Positions 1 through 5,450 of a DNA stretch of 5,672 nucleotides are shown piece after piece. Each line of letters opens with the position of its first letter. Positions within the stretch are counted from its first letter, which is position 1. The stretch comes from Deltaproteobacteria bacterium (GTDB taxonomy: Bacteria > Desulfobacterota > SM23-61). Below the pieces are notes generated by a model. The model made no database searches and was not told where the DNA came from. It saw only the letters and a list, made by a program, of their open reading frames with translations. The stretch lies in the NCBI GenBank assembly GCA_029857975.1, contig JAOUFX010000244.1, positions 1 to 5,672 of the forward strand, in the 5' to 3' direction. Both the position numbers and the translations under genes were made by a program.

Positions 1-250
1 GGGAAAATTCCATATTTAAAATGACTTGCAGGATGACTGCCACCGTCGTAATCCAAAGGATCGCGGGCCCGAATTTCGCGCCCAAAGCCGGGCCCATCAA
101 CCACTCTCCGCTGCCGATGGACATGCTTAAAGCGATGGTCCCCGGCCCTACGACAGTCCACACATTTCTCGCGCTTATGGGCGGCGGAGCAGGAAGATCC
201 GCCCTCCCCCAATCCGGCATCATACCATGATCCACCTTTAGCTCAGCCAT
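1..250 (-). CDS. Nramp-superfamily-like membrane transporter, N-terminal part (cut by window edge)
   Basis: The 83 visible codons have a soluble, proline-rich N-terminus (residues 1-28) followed by two hydrophobic segments (about 30-58 and 61-82). The stretch with G35-P36-G37, then G46-S47-G48-E49-W50, then the AKFGPAILW segment lines up by eye with TM1-TM2 of Nramp/MntH divalent metal transporters, which have GPA/GPG, then DPGN, then a GARYG-type turn and an LLW motif. The family moves Mn2+, Fe2+ or related cations across the inner membrane, usually with protons. Here the metal-coordinating DPGN is GSGE, so the substrate cannot be assumed. The start is well supported: ATG at 250 with AGGAGG at 258-263 and a 7-nt gap. 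A candidate promoter lies just upstream, and a miniprotein gene precedes it on the same strand. The rest of the gene lies outside the window, so family membership is likely but not proven. Confidence 0.72.
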   Translation of the reverse strand, partial: MAELKVDHGMMPDWGRADLPAPPPISARNVWTVVGPGTIALSMSIGSGEWLMGPALGAKFGPAILWITTVAVILQVILNMEFS

Positions 251-270
251 ATTTCAACCTCCTTTGATGC

Positions 271-299
271 ATTATTGAAAGTTGTTCAACGAAGGCCAA
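271..299 (-). promoter_or_regulatory. Candidate sigma70-type promoter of the Nramp-like gene
   Basis: Read on the minus strand, TTGGCC (294-299, four of six consensus bases) is followed after exactly 17 nt by AATAAT (271-276, five of six). Transcription would begin near 264, giving a very short leader that starts about at the ribosome binding site. If real, the transporter can be expressed independently of the upstream miniprotein. This rests on motif matching only. Confidence 0.33.
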
Positions 300-372
300 G
301 CAAAAAACAACCTTCGGTCTTAAAAAGTATTTCACTTTCGGTTGTCCCCTTCTCCACCTCCTTTCCTCCCTC

Positions 373-387
373 AAGGGGGAACCCCTT
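373..387. other. Compact hairpin in the spacer before the Nramp-like gene
   Basis: AAGGGG (373-378) and CCCCTT (382-387) form a perfect 6-bp stem with a 3-nt loop. It sits in a strongly strand-biased tract (about 340-394; pyrimidines on plus, purines on minus). No T-tract follows in either direction, so it is not a canonical intrinsic terminator. It could stabilise or punctuate the minus-strand mRNA between the miniprotein and the transporter. Confidence 0.4.
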
Positions 388-443
388 TCCCTCTAACTTA
401 AAGGAACCACTCTACCCCTCTGGCTTTGGTAGAATCTTTGTTG

Positions 444-472
444 GATGAATGAAGTTTTCACTTGCCTTCATC
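444..472 (-). other. Stem-loop with GAAA tetraloop downstream of the miniprotein gene
   Basis: In the minus-strand transcript GAUGAA (472-467) pairs with UUCAUC (449-444). Inside it AAGU (463-460) pairs with ACUU (455-452), closing a GAAA loop of the GNRA type, with a small internal loop (GGC opposite CA) between the helices. It starts about 15 nt after the miniprotein stop codon. No U-tract follows, so a terminator is unlikely; an mRNA processing or 3'-protection element is possible. Confidence 0.4.
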
Positions 473-487
473 AGGAAAGCGAATTTT

Positions 488-598
488 TTAACCTGTCCAT
501 CCCCTCTTGAAGATTGGAGCAAGAATCATTGAGTACGCTATTAGGGCGCCGATTACAACCACTGCAATGATGACCAGCATTTTAATCATTTTTCCCAT
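488..598 (-). CDS. Single-span membrane miniprotein, 36 residues, unknown function
   Basis: The ORF starts at ATG 598 and ends at TAA 488-490. The product has a short basic N-terminus (K3, K6), one long hydrophobic segment at residues 7-29 (MLVIIAVVVIGALIAYSMIL...), and a polar tail with K31, R32 and W34. That is the layout of a one-pass membrane miniprotein. An AGGGGG/GGAG purine stretch lies immediately before the ATG, slightly close to ideal; codon 4 (ATG) is an alternative start with a longer gap. It reads the same way as the Nramp-like gene 237 nt downstream, so it may be a small partner or regulator of that transporter, but this is inference. I do not recognise a named family. A chance ORF cannot be excluded, though an uninterrupted hydrophobic helix with a plausible ribosome site argues for a real gene. 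Confidence 0.5.
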   Translation of the reverse strand: MGKMIKMLVIIAVVVIGALIAYSMILAPIFKRGWTG

Positions 599-1143
599 CT
601 TCTCCCCCTATTTGGAGCCGACCGCTCGGTTTGACGACCCCATCATCCAGAATAATATGATTGTTCCCGGCCTACTGGTTTGCTCTCAGCCCTGCCTGTT
701 AAAAGATTCACACCAATCCCTCTCCTTGAGCAGGGGTTTTTATTTTTAGTCCTTTACAACCCTGCCCATTGGTTGAATAGAATTTTCTTGAACCGTCTAA
801 TGGAGAGTCTTTGATCGGAGTCGGCATCGATTCTGCGGGGTGAGAACCAGGTAAGAAATAGAGCAAGCTTACCAAGCGAGTTTCGCATCTTAGGCATCAA
901 GCCTTAACTTCGCTTAACCGGGTGGTCGTTTAAAGCCAACCCAGACCAGCAGCTTGTCATTTTGAGGGTGACAGTAAAACGTCCCCTCACCAAGAACACA
1001 GAAATTTTTCCCCTCCGGGGTAAGAAGGGGGTTGGTCCTCCAAATTAGGTGGATTGACAAGTAATTGAAATCATATTTGAACTTACTTGTCAAGAAAAAA
1101 AATTAGAAAAAATTAGAAATTCCCTGGAATTAGAGGTCTCCAG
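599..1143. other. Gene-free stretch with scattered inverted repeats
   Basis: No ORF with a credible start, ribosome site or protein-like composition was found on either strand. Short inverted repeats are present: CCCTGC/GCAGGG (690-695 and 730-735), followed by a T-rich run on the plus strand; GGTAAG/CTTACC (850-855 and 868-873); AAGCGA/TCGCTT (874-879 and 910-915), enclosing AGGC/GCCT (892-895 and 901-904); and the 11-bp pair at 1054-1093. AATTAGA occurs three times (1101, 1111, 1128). The stretch probably holds the promoter of the miniprotein/transporter transcript. It could also include decayed or structured RNA sequence. Confidence 0.5.
1054..1093. repeat. Perfect 11-bp inverted repeat with 18-nt centre
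   Basis: TTGACAAGTAA (1054-1064) is exactly reverse-complemented at 1083-1093, with an 18-nt AT-rich centre. Each arm begins with a consensus -35 hexamer. On the minus strand TTGACA (1088-1093) is followed after 18 nt by TTCAAT (1064-1069), a weak -10. The structure could be an operator for a dimeric regulator, overlapping a promoter that fires toward the miniprotein with a long leader. It is not a normal terminator, because its A-rich side follows on the plus strand and T's precede it on the minus strand. Confidence 0.45.
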
Positions 1144-1177
1144 AAAATTAAAAAACGGAGCTTCGCCCCCCTTTTTT
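1144..1177 (-). terminator. Intrinsic terminator of the VWA-glcD-glcF unit
   Basis: In the minus-strand RNA GGGGC (1169-1165) pairs with GCUCC (1161-1157), including one G-U pair, around a GAA loop. A six-U tract follows (1155-1150), then AA and four more U's. It lies about 63 nt past the glcF stop codon. An A-tract on the upstream side can extend the stem with the U's. The plus strand also has a seven-T run after the hairpin, so weak bidirectional action is possible. An outer pair AGGTCTC/GAGACCT (1134-1140 and 1182-1188) encloses the whole structure. Confidence 0.75.
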
Positions 1178-1232
1178 TACTGAGACCTATTGAGCTTTCG
1201 GGGGAAAAATCGGATAAGCGACGGCGTGATGT

Positions 1233-2462
1233 TTACCCGCTAAGGCTCCTGGCAATCAGCTGGACGGGGTGAATGACTTCGATCTCATCTTTTTTCAAAT
1301 TTCCGAAGATCTGCAGGCGGCAACCCGGGCAACCGGTGGCCACGTAATTGGCTCCCGTCTCTTCAATGTTCCCGATTTTTTGGGCCGTTATATTTTCTGA
1401 GATTTCCGGATGCTCCCACTGGAAGGTTCCCCCACCCCCGCAACACACATCGGCGCCGCCCATCTCCACGAAATTCAGCTCCGGAATTTGTCGGAGAAGA
1501 GCCCTCGGTTCATCCTTTACTCCCTGGCTGCGCAACAAGTGGCAAGGATCGTGGTAGGTTACTTTCCCTTGCAGAGGCCTGAGCATTTTCCCTAAATCGA
1601 ATTTCATTAAATATTGGGAAATATCCAGGACCTTCCTGCTCAAGGCCTCTGCCCCTTCTGCGTTTTGGCCCATCTCGCGAAGGATATGCGGGTATTCTTT
1701 CTTCAGCGCAGCGCCGCAGGTGGCACATTCCACCACCACGGCATCCACATCCTGGCGGTTGCATAGAGCCACATTCTTGAGGATATTCGGTAAGGCCATC
1801 TGGGGGGCCCCGGCTAAAAATATAGGCAGACCGCAGCACATCTGGTCCTTGGGAACGACTACTTCTACTCCCAAGCGGACCAGAATTTCGATCGTGGCCC
1901 GGCCAATTTCTCCATCCAAATAATTGGTGGCACAACCGGTGAAATAGAGGACCCGGCCCTTGGGTTCCGGAACCGTGATTACCTCCGGAATTTTCTTCAG
2001 AAAAGGCTGACGATTCAAGCGGGGAAACTTCTTCAGGGGGATGGTTCCCACTTTCCCCTTCACCGGCAACAGCGGCAGAAGGTTATTTCTCAAAACCCGC
2101 CCCCAGAAAAGGTAAAAAGGCAGCAGGCGCTTGCCCGTTAAGAGTTCAAAGAGAAACTTCTTCTTTCCCGGGAGACCGAATTTCTCGATGACTTCCACCC
2201 TCATGGCTTTCATCAGTTGGTCAACCTTTAAGCCGCTCGGGCAGTTTACCGTACAGGTTTCGCAGAGCAAACAGGTAAACAGGATGCGCACAAAATTTTC
2301 ACTTAGCTCCAGATTGCCTTCCATTACGTTGCGGATCAACTGGACCTTTCCCCGGGGGGAAGCCACTTCCACCAGGCGCTGCTTATAAACCGGGCACGGC
2401 GTTAGGCAAATCCCGCATTTAATGCAGTTGTGGACTTCTTCACGAAGGTTTTGGGATATCAC
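1233..2462 (-). CDS. glcF: GlcF-like iron-sulfur subunit of a glycolate/D-lactate-type dehydrogenase
   Basis: This 409-residue protein matches the usual length of GlcF (just over 400). Two ferredoxin-type CX2CX2CX3CP motifs (C13, C16, C19, C23 and C64, C67, C70, C74) should bind two [4Fe-4S] clusters. Two CCG (heterodisulfide-reductase-like) domains follow, with C177, C209-C210, C246, C249 and C307, C340-C341, C378, C381, all intact. The role is to take electrons from the flavin of GlcD and hand them to a membrane quinone or other carrier. The protein has no evident transmembrane helix. I chose GTG at 2462, which overlaps the glcD stop as GTGA and has GGAG 8 nt upstream. The longer GTG at 2471 would leave only 1 nt after that GGAG. 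An intrinsic terminator follows. The substrate could be glycolate, D-lactate or another 2-hydroxyacid. Confidence 0.88.
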   Translation of the reverse strand: MISQNLREEVHNCIKCGICLTPCPVYKQRLVEVASPRGKVQLIRNVMEGNLELSENFVRILFTCLLCETCTVNCPSGLKVDQLMKAMRVEVIEKFGLPGKKKFLFELLTGKRLLPFYLFWGRVLRNNLLPLLPVKGKVGTIPLKKFPRLNRQPFLKKIPEVITVPEPKGRVLYFTGCATNYLDGEIGRATIEILVRLGVEVVVPKDQMCCGLPIFLAGAPQMALPNILKNVALCNRQDVDAVVVECATCGAALKKEYPHILREMGQNAEGAEALSRKVLDISQYLMKFDLGKMLRPLQGKVTYHDPCHLLRSQGVKDEPRALLRQIPELNFVEMGGADVCCGGGGTFQWEHPEISENITAQKIGNIEETGANYVATGCPGCRLQIFGNLKKDEIEVIHPVQLIARSLSG

Positions 2463-3844
2463 GGGGCACACTCCAGGAAACTCCCGGGGTTCAAGATTCC
2501 CAGGGGATCAAAGGTATTTTTCAGGTTCCGCATCAAGTTCATGGTCTGGGGGCTCAGCTGTCGGGGAAGGTACTTGGCTTTGGCAATGCCGATCCCGTGT
2601 TCCCCGGAAAGAACACCCCCTACCGACATGGCAAAATCAACGATTTCATCCATGGCTTTTTCTACCCGCTTCATTTCCTCTTTGTCTCTGAGGTCGCAGA
2701 GCACGAGCGGATGGAGGTTGCCATCTCCGGCGTGGGCCAACACGGCGATCTGGACCTGGTTACGCTGAGCGATCGTTATAACTTCCTTGATGGCGCGGGT
2801 CAAGAAGCTCACCGGTACGGTTACATCTTCGATCACGCAGGTCGGGCGCATCCGGGCGACTGCTCCAAAGGCCCCCCGGCGCGCCATCCAGAGTTGGTCA
2901 CTCTCCTTTTCGGATTGGGAAACGCGCACATCCCTGGCTCCTTGACCCCGGCAAAACTCGGCGATTATACCGGCCTGCTTCTCTACCGATGCCTGGTCAC
3001 CGTCCACTTCGATGAGCAACACTGCTTCGGCGTCCAGGGGAAGACCAAGATGGGCGTAGTCTTCGAGGGCTTTGATGATCATCTTGTCCATCAGCTCCAG
3101 GGTCGCGGGAATGATGCCCTCTTCAACGATCCTGGCTACAGTGTTTCCTGCTTGATCGATGGTATTGTAAATCGCCTGGAGGGTCCGCCGGGCCTTGGGC
3201 TTGGGGAGAAGTCTGACGGTGATCCGGGTTACCACGGCCAGGGTTCCCTCGGAGCCGCAGATCAGCCGGGTTAAGTCATATCCCGTAACATCTTTGGCGG
3301 TCAGGCTTCCCGTCTGGATGACTTCTCCGGAAGGGAGCACCGCTTCCAGACCCATCAGGTAATCCCGGGTCACACCGTACTTGATCCCCCGCATGCCCCC
3401 GGCATTCATCAAGACGGTCCCCCCCATCGTGGCCACTGTGGCGCTCCCGGGATCCGGAGGATAGAAGAGGCCGATTTTTTCCACCTCCTTCTGGAACTCC
3501 GACACGACGACGCCGGGTTCAACAACGGCATAACGGTTTGGCTTGTTGATTTCCAGAACGCGGTTCATCATCGTAAAGCAGAGGACCACGCCTCCTTGTT
3601 TGGCCAAGCCGCAAGCGGCCAGGCCTGACCCGGCGCCGCGGGGAGTAACGAAGACCCGATGGGTACTGGCTACTTTCATGATCCGGGAGACCTCTACGGA
3701 CGTCTTGGGAAAAAGGACGGCCTCGGGCAGGTATTCTTCCACATACGCATCATAAGCATAACTGAGAAGGTCTTCCTTGGAAGTCAGGATTCTCTCCTTG
3801 CCCAAAATGGTTTCAAACTCCTGCAGAATCTTCTCGGTCAGCAT
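2459..3844 (-). CDS. glcD: GlcD-like FAD-linked 2-hydroxyacid dehydrogenase
   Basis: The 461-residue product is a VAO/PCMH-type flavoprotein of the GlcD/D-lactate dehydrogenase family and is full length. The N-terminal FAD domain carries the PRGAGSG loop (68-74), PPDPGS (129-134), a GG-x-V-x-x-NAGG loop (141-150) with KYGVTRDY (155-162), and KDVTGYDL (184-191) with GSEGTL (197-202). The C-terminal cap has HAGDGNLHP (371-379) and SGEHGIG (413-419). By analogy with human D-2-hydroxyglutarate dehydrogenase, H371, H378 and E415 would hold a divalent metal and H416 would be the catalytic base. It should oxidise glycolate, D-lactate or a related 2-hydroxyacid and reduce GlcF. GlcE is absent, as in many anaerobes. 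ATG 3844 is preceded by AAAGGA with a 7-nt gap. It lies 85 nt after the VWA gene with no terminator between, so co-transcription is likely. The exact substrate cannot be read from sequence. Confidence 0.9.
   Translation of the reverse strand: MLTEKILQEFETILGKERILTSKEDLLSYAYDAYVEEYLPEAVLFPKTSVEVSRIMKVASTHRVFVTPRGAGSGLAACGLAKQGGVVLCFTMMNRVLEINKPNRYAVVEPGVVVSEFQKEVEKIGLFYPPDPGSATVATMGGTVLMNAGGMRGIKYGVTRDYLMGLEAVLPSGEVIQTGSLTAKDVTGYDLTRLICGSEGTLAVVTRITVRLLPKPKARRTLQAIYNTIDQAGNTVARIVEEGIIPATLELMDKMIIKALEDYAHLGLPLDAEAVLLIEVDGDQASVEKQAGIIAEFCRGQGARDVRVSQSEKESDQLWMARRGAFGAVARMRPTCVIEDVTVPVSFLTRAIKEVITIAQRNQVQIAVLAHAGDGNLHPLVLCDLRDKEEMKRVEKAMDEIVDFAMSVGGVLSGEHGIGIAKAKYLPRQLSPQTMNLMRNLKNTFDPLGILNPGSFLECAP
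2471..2474 (-). promoter_or_regulatory. Ribosome binding site that fixes the glcF start
   Basis: GGAG on the minus strand lies inside the last codons of glcD, 8 nt before GTG 2462 and only 1 nt before the alternative GTG 2471. The spacing favours 2462 and a four-base GTGA overlap typical of translational coupling. Confidence 0.65.
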
Positions 3845-3929
3845 GGAAATATCCTTTCTTTTTTTTAGGTTTTTGAAGGTATCATTGAATGGTAAACGGT
3901 ATGAAAACCCGATTTTGGCTCCCTTTTTC

Positions 3930-5261
3930 TTAGGCTAAGATCCACTTGCGTTTCTGAGAAAGGAAATCGACCAATAGGTAACGGCCCAGATTATTCGGGG
4001 TAGTATAGAAGGCCCGGCCATGGTTCATCCTGGATATCTGCTGGACAAACTGCAAGAGATGGGCATCCTGGCCGAGCATGAAAATGTTTAAACTGATGCC
4101 GCAAGAAGCGCATTTCTTGAACTCGGATAAGGTTTTAGCCAGGGTCTTGGGGTGGGCAGGAAACTGGAAGAAGACCTTACCGTTCTCCAGGTGGGCGGTA
4201 GGCTCTCCATCTGAAACCATGATGATCTGCTTGTTAGGGGTGTGCTCCCGGTTGAGGAAAGATTTGGCCAGGATGAGCCCTTCTTCCATGTTGGTGTAGG
4301 GGTTGTCCAGATCCCAGTTCAGGCAAGGCAGGTCCTTGCTCTTCAGAGTCCTGGCATAGGAAGAAAAGCCTATCACGTGCAGGCGGTCATGGGGGAACTG
4401 GGTTTGCATGAGCGTATGCAGGGCCATGGCTACTTTTTTGGCCGCGAAAAATTTTTCGTCGCGCGCCATGGAACCGCTCATGTCCAGCATGAGCACTACG
4501 GCGGACCGGGTACGCTTTTCGGTTTGGTAAACCTCAAAGTCATCCGGCCGGAGGTCGAGGAGCCGGCGGCCCTTGGACGGGGATGGGGCCAATGCCTGGC
4601 GACTCAGGGTGTTCATTAACGTACGACTCAAGTTGAGGTGAAAAGGATCTCCGAACCGGTAAGGTTTACTTTCCTCTAAAAGAAGATTCATCCCGGTGCC
4701 CCGAAAATGAGTTTCATGATTCCCCAGGGCATCACGGGTTAAAGAGGCAAAAATATCCTGCAGCGCTCTCTGCCCGATCTTGCGCATACCTTTAGGCGTG
4801 AGCACATACTTTGCCCCCAACTTCTCGATGAGGCCGTTGACTTCCAGAAGGCGGGGGATGGCCTTGAGGTTGTTCCAGAGTTGGTAACTTTGTTCCCCCA
4901 ATAATTCCCGGATTTCCTGGTCATTGATCTTTTCCAGGTCAAGTCCCCAGGAAGCGCGGCGCAGTTCATGTTCAAGCTTCTCCAGACGTTTCAACTCTTC
5001 CATGGCCGAATCATTTCCTGCGGATGCAGATTCCTGGAGTTTCTGCTTCAGGCGCCGAACTTCTTCCAGGAAATCGTGAATCCCCTTAAGCCCCGGGGAT
5101 TCATCCTGTCCCTTTAGGCCTTGCTGTTTTAATAAGTCGAGGGATTTATTGACGTCATTTTCCCGCAGGAGAAGGTCGGTGAGATGATCGAGGATTTGTT
5201 CGGCGTCCGCACTTTCAGCCGCAACTGGTTTATTGCCGTAAAAATATCGATAGCCAATCAT
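3930..5261 (-). CDS. VWA (von Willebrand factor A) domain protein, COG4867-like
   Basis: The 443-residue protein resembles what I recall of COG4867. It starts with the YRY segment at residues 4-6 and has a charged helical, probably coiled-coil region at about 60-105. The C-terminal VWA domain (about 252-430) has a complete metal-ion-dependent adhesion site: D260-x-S262-x-S264, T323 (YTNMEEG) and D351 (VSDGEPT). The family-like FFQFPAHPKT stretch (364-373) and a GRAFYTTP-type segment near the C-terminus are also present. It has no signal peptide or transmembrane helix, so it is probably cytoplasmic. VWA proteins of this kind usually work with MoxR/ChlI-like AAA+ ATPases in remodelling or metal insertion into other proteins. 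No such partner is next to it here: upstream lies the divergent control region, downstream are glcD and glcF. ATG 5261 fits the family N-terminus, but no good Shine-Dalgarno sequence precedes it. Its function is unknown. Confidence 0.85.
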   Translation of the reverse strand: MIGYRYFYGNKPVAAESADAEQILDHLTDLLLRENDVNKSLDLLKQQGLKGQDESPGLKGIHDFLEEVRRLKQKLQESASAGNDSAMEELKRLEKLEHELRRASWGLDLEKINDQEIRELLGEQSYQLWNNLKAIPRLLEVNGLIEKLGAKYVLTPKGMRKIGQRALQDIFASLTRDALGNHETHFRGTGMNLLLEESKPYRFGDPFHLNLSRTLMNTLSRQALAPSPSKGRRLLDLRPDDFEVYQTEKRTRSAVVLMLDMSGSMARDEKFFAAKKVAMALHTLMQTQFPHDRLHVIGFSSYARTLKSKDLPCLNWDLDNPYTNMEEGLILAKSFLNREHTPNKQIIMVSDGEPTAHLENGKVFFQFPAHPKTLAKTLSEFKKCASCGISLNIFMLGQDAHLLQFVQQISRMNHGRAFYTTPNNLGRYLLVDFLSQKRKWILA

Positions 5262-5277
5262 TGATTTTTATGGAAAC

Positions 5278-5302
5278 GCGGCTTATCCGCTGCTAAGAGC
5301 AG
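5278..5302 (-). other. Two tandem hairpins in the leader of the VWA gene
   Basis: Read on the minus strand, CTGCT/AGCAG (5290-5302, 3-nt loop) is followed directly by GCGG/CCGC (5278-5290, 5-nt loop), sharing one base. They end 16 nt before ATG 5261, where no Shine-Dalgarno sequence is visible. They could affect translation start or mRNA stability. Short hairpins like these also arise by chance. Confidence 0.35.
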
Positions 5303-5321
5303 GAAAATTTTTTTCGTAATA

Positions 5322-5351
5322 AGAATAGCATAGTAAAGAGCCGGTGGGCAA
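5322..5351 (-). promoter_or_regulatory. Candidate promoter of the VWA-glcD-glcF unit
   Basis: On the minus strand TTGCCC (5346-5351) and TATTCT (5322-5327) are 18 nt apart, and each matches four of six sigma70 consensus bases. The -35 box directly abuts the tandem 12-bp repeat at 5352-5375. Transcription would start near 5315, giving a leader of roughly 50 nt with two hairpins. The boxes are weak, so a regulator or another sigma factor may be needed. Confidence 0.3.
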
Positions 5352-5375
5352 GGATTTTAAAGGGGATTTTAAAGG
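5352..5375. repeat. Perfect tandem duplication of a 12-bp motif between divergent promoters
   Basis: GGATTTTAAAGG occurs twice head to tail with no mismatch and no gap (5352-5363 and 5364-5375). It lies between the candidate leftward -35 (ending 5351) and the rightward -35 (starting 5378). The motif has a TTTAAA core. It could be a paired regulator site shared by both promoters, or an AT-rich UP-like element. The repeat is certain; its function is inferred. Confidence 0.6.
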
Positions 5376-5377
5376 AG

Positions 5378-5406
5378 TTGACATTCACTCCTCATCTTGC
5401 TTAAAT
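5378..5406 (+). promoter_or_regulatory. Sigma70-type promoter of the acyl-CoA dehydrogenase gene
   Basis: A perfect TTGACA (5378-5383) is followed after exactly 17 nt by TTAAAT (5401-5406, four of six consensus bases). The start would be near 5413, leaving a leader of about 190 nt that contains the palindromic element at 5451-5577. The tandem 12-bp repeat ends 2 nt upstream of the -35 box. Confidence 0.55.
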
Positions 5407-5450
5407 TGAGCCAGCCTAAAAGGGCTATATTTATTGAAAACTGGAATATT

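Noticed and set aside
1..83. Apparent frameshift in the transporter fragment
   Set aside because: It came from a miscopied base in my first reverse complement. On recheck the frame is open and continuous to the window edge.
239..331. Minus-strand GTG ORF of 30 codons overlapping the transporter start
   Set aside because: The only purine-rich site is poorly spaced and the product is unremarkable. The overlapped region is better explained as promoter and ribosome site of the transporter.
690..747. Possible plus-strand terminator (CCCTGC/GCAGGG plus T-rich run)
   Set aside because: The stem is only 6 bp with a 34-nt loop, and there is no plus-strand gene upstream to terminate.
507..749. Plus-strand 80-codon ORF with a hydrophobic stretch
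   Set aside because: It starts with TTG and lacks a ribosome site. Its hydrophobic part mirrors the minus-strand miniprotein, and its tail has no protein-like character.
708..875. Minus-strand ORF of about 55 codons starting with TTG
   Set aside because: It has no ribosome site, a polar low-information product and no family resemblance; an open frame of this length is expected by chance.
1510..1935. Minus-strand 141-codon ORF in another frame
   Set aside because: It is a shifted frame inside glcF, and all cysteine motifs are in the glcF frame.
2597..3274. Plus-strand 225-codon ORF
   Set aside because: It lies entirely antisense to glcD, whose motifs are unambiguous. The open frame is a by-product of glcD codon usage.
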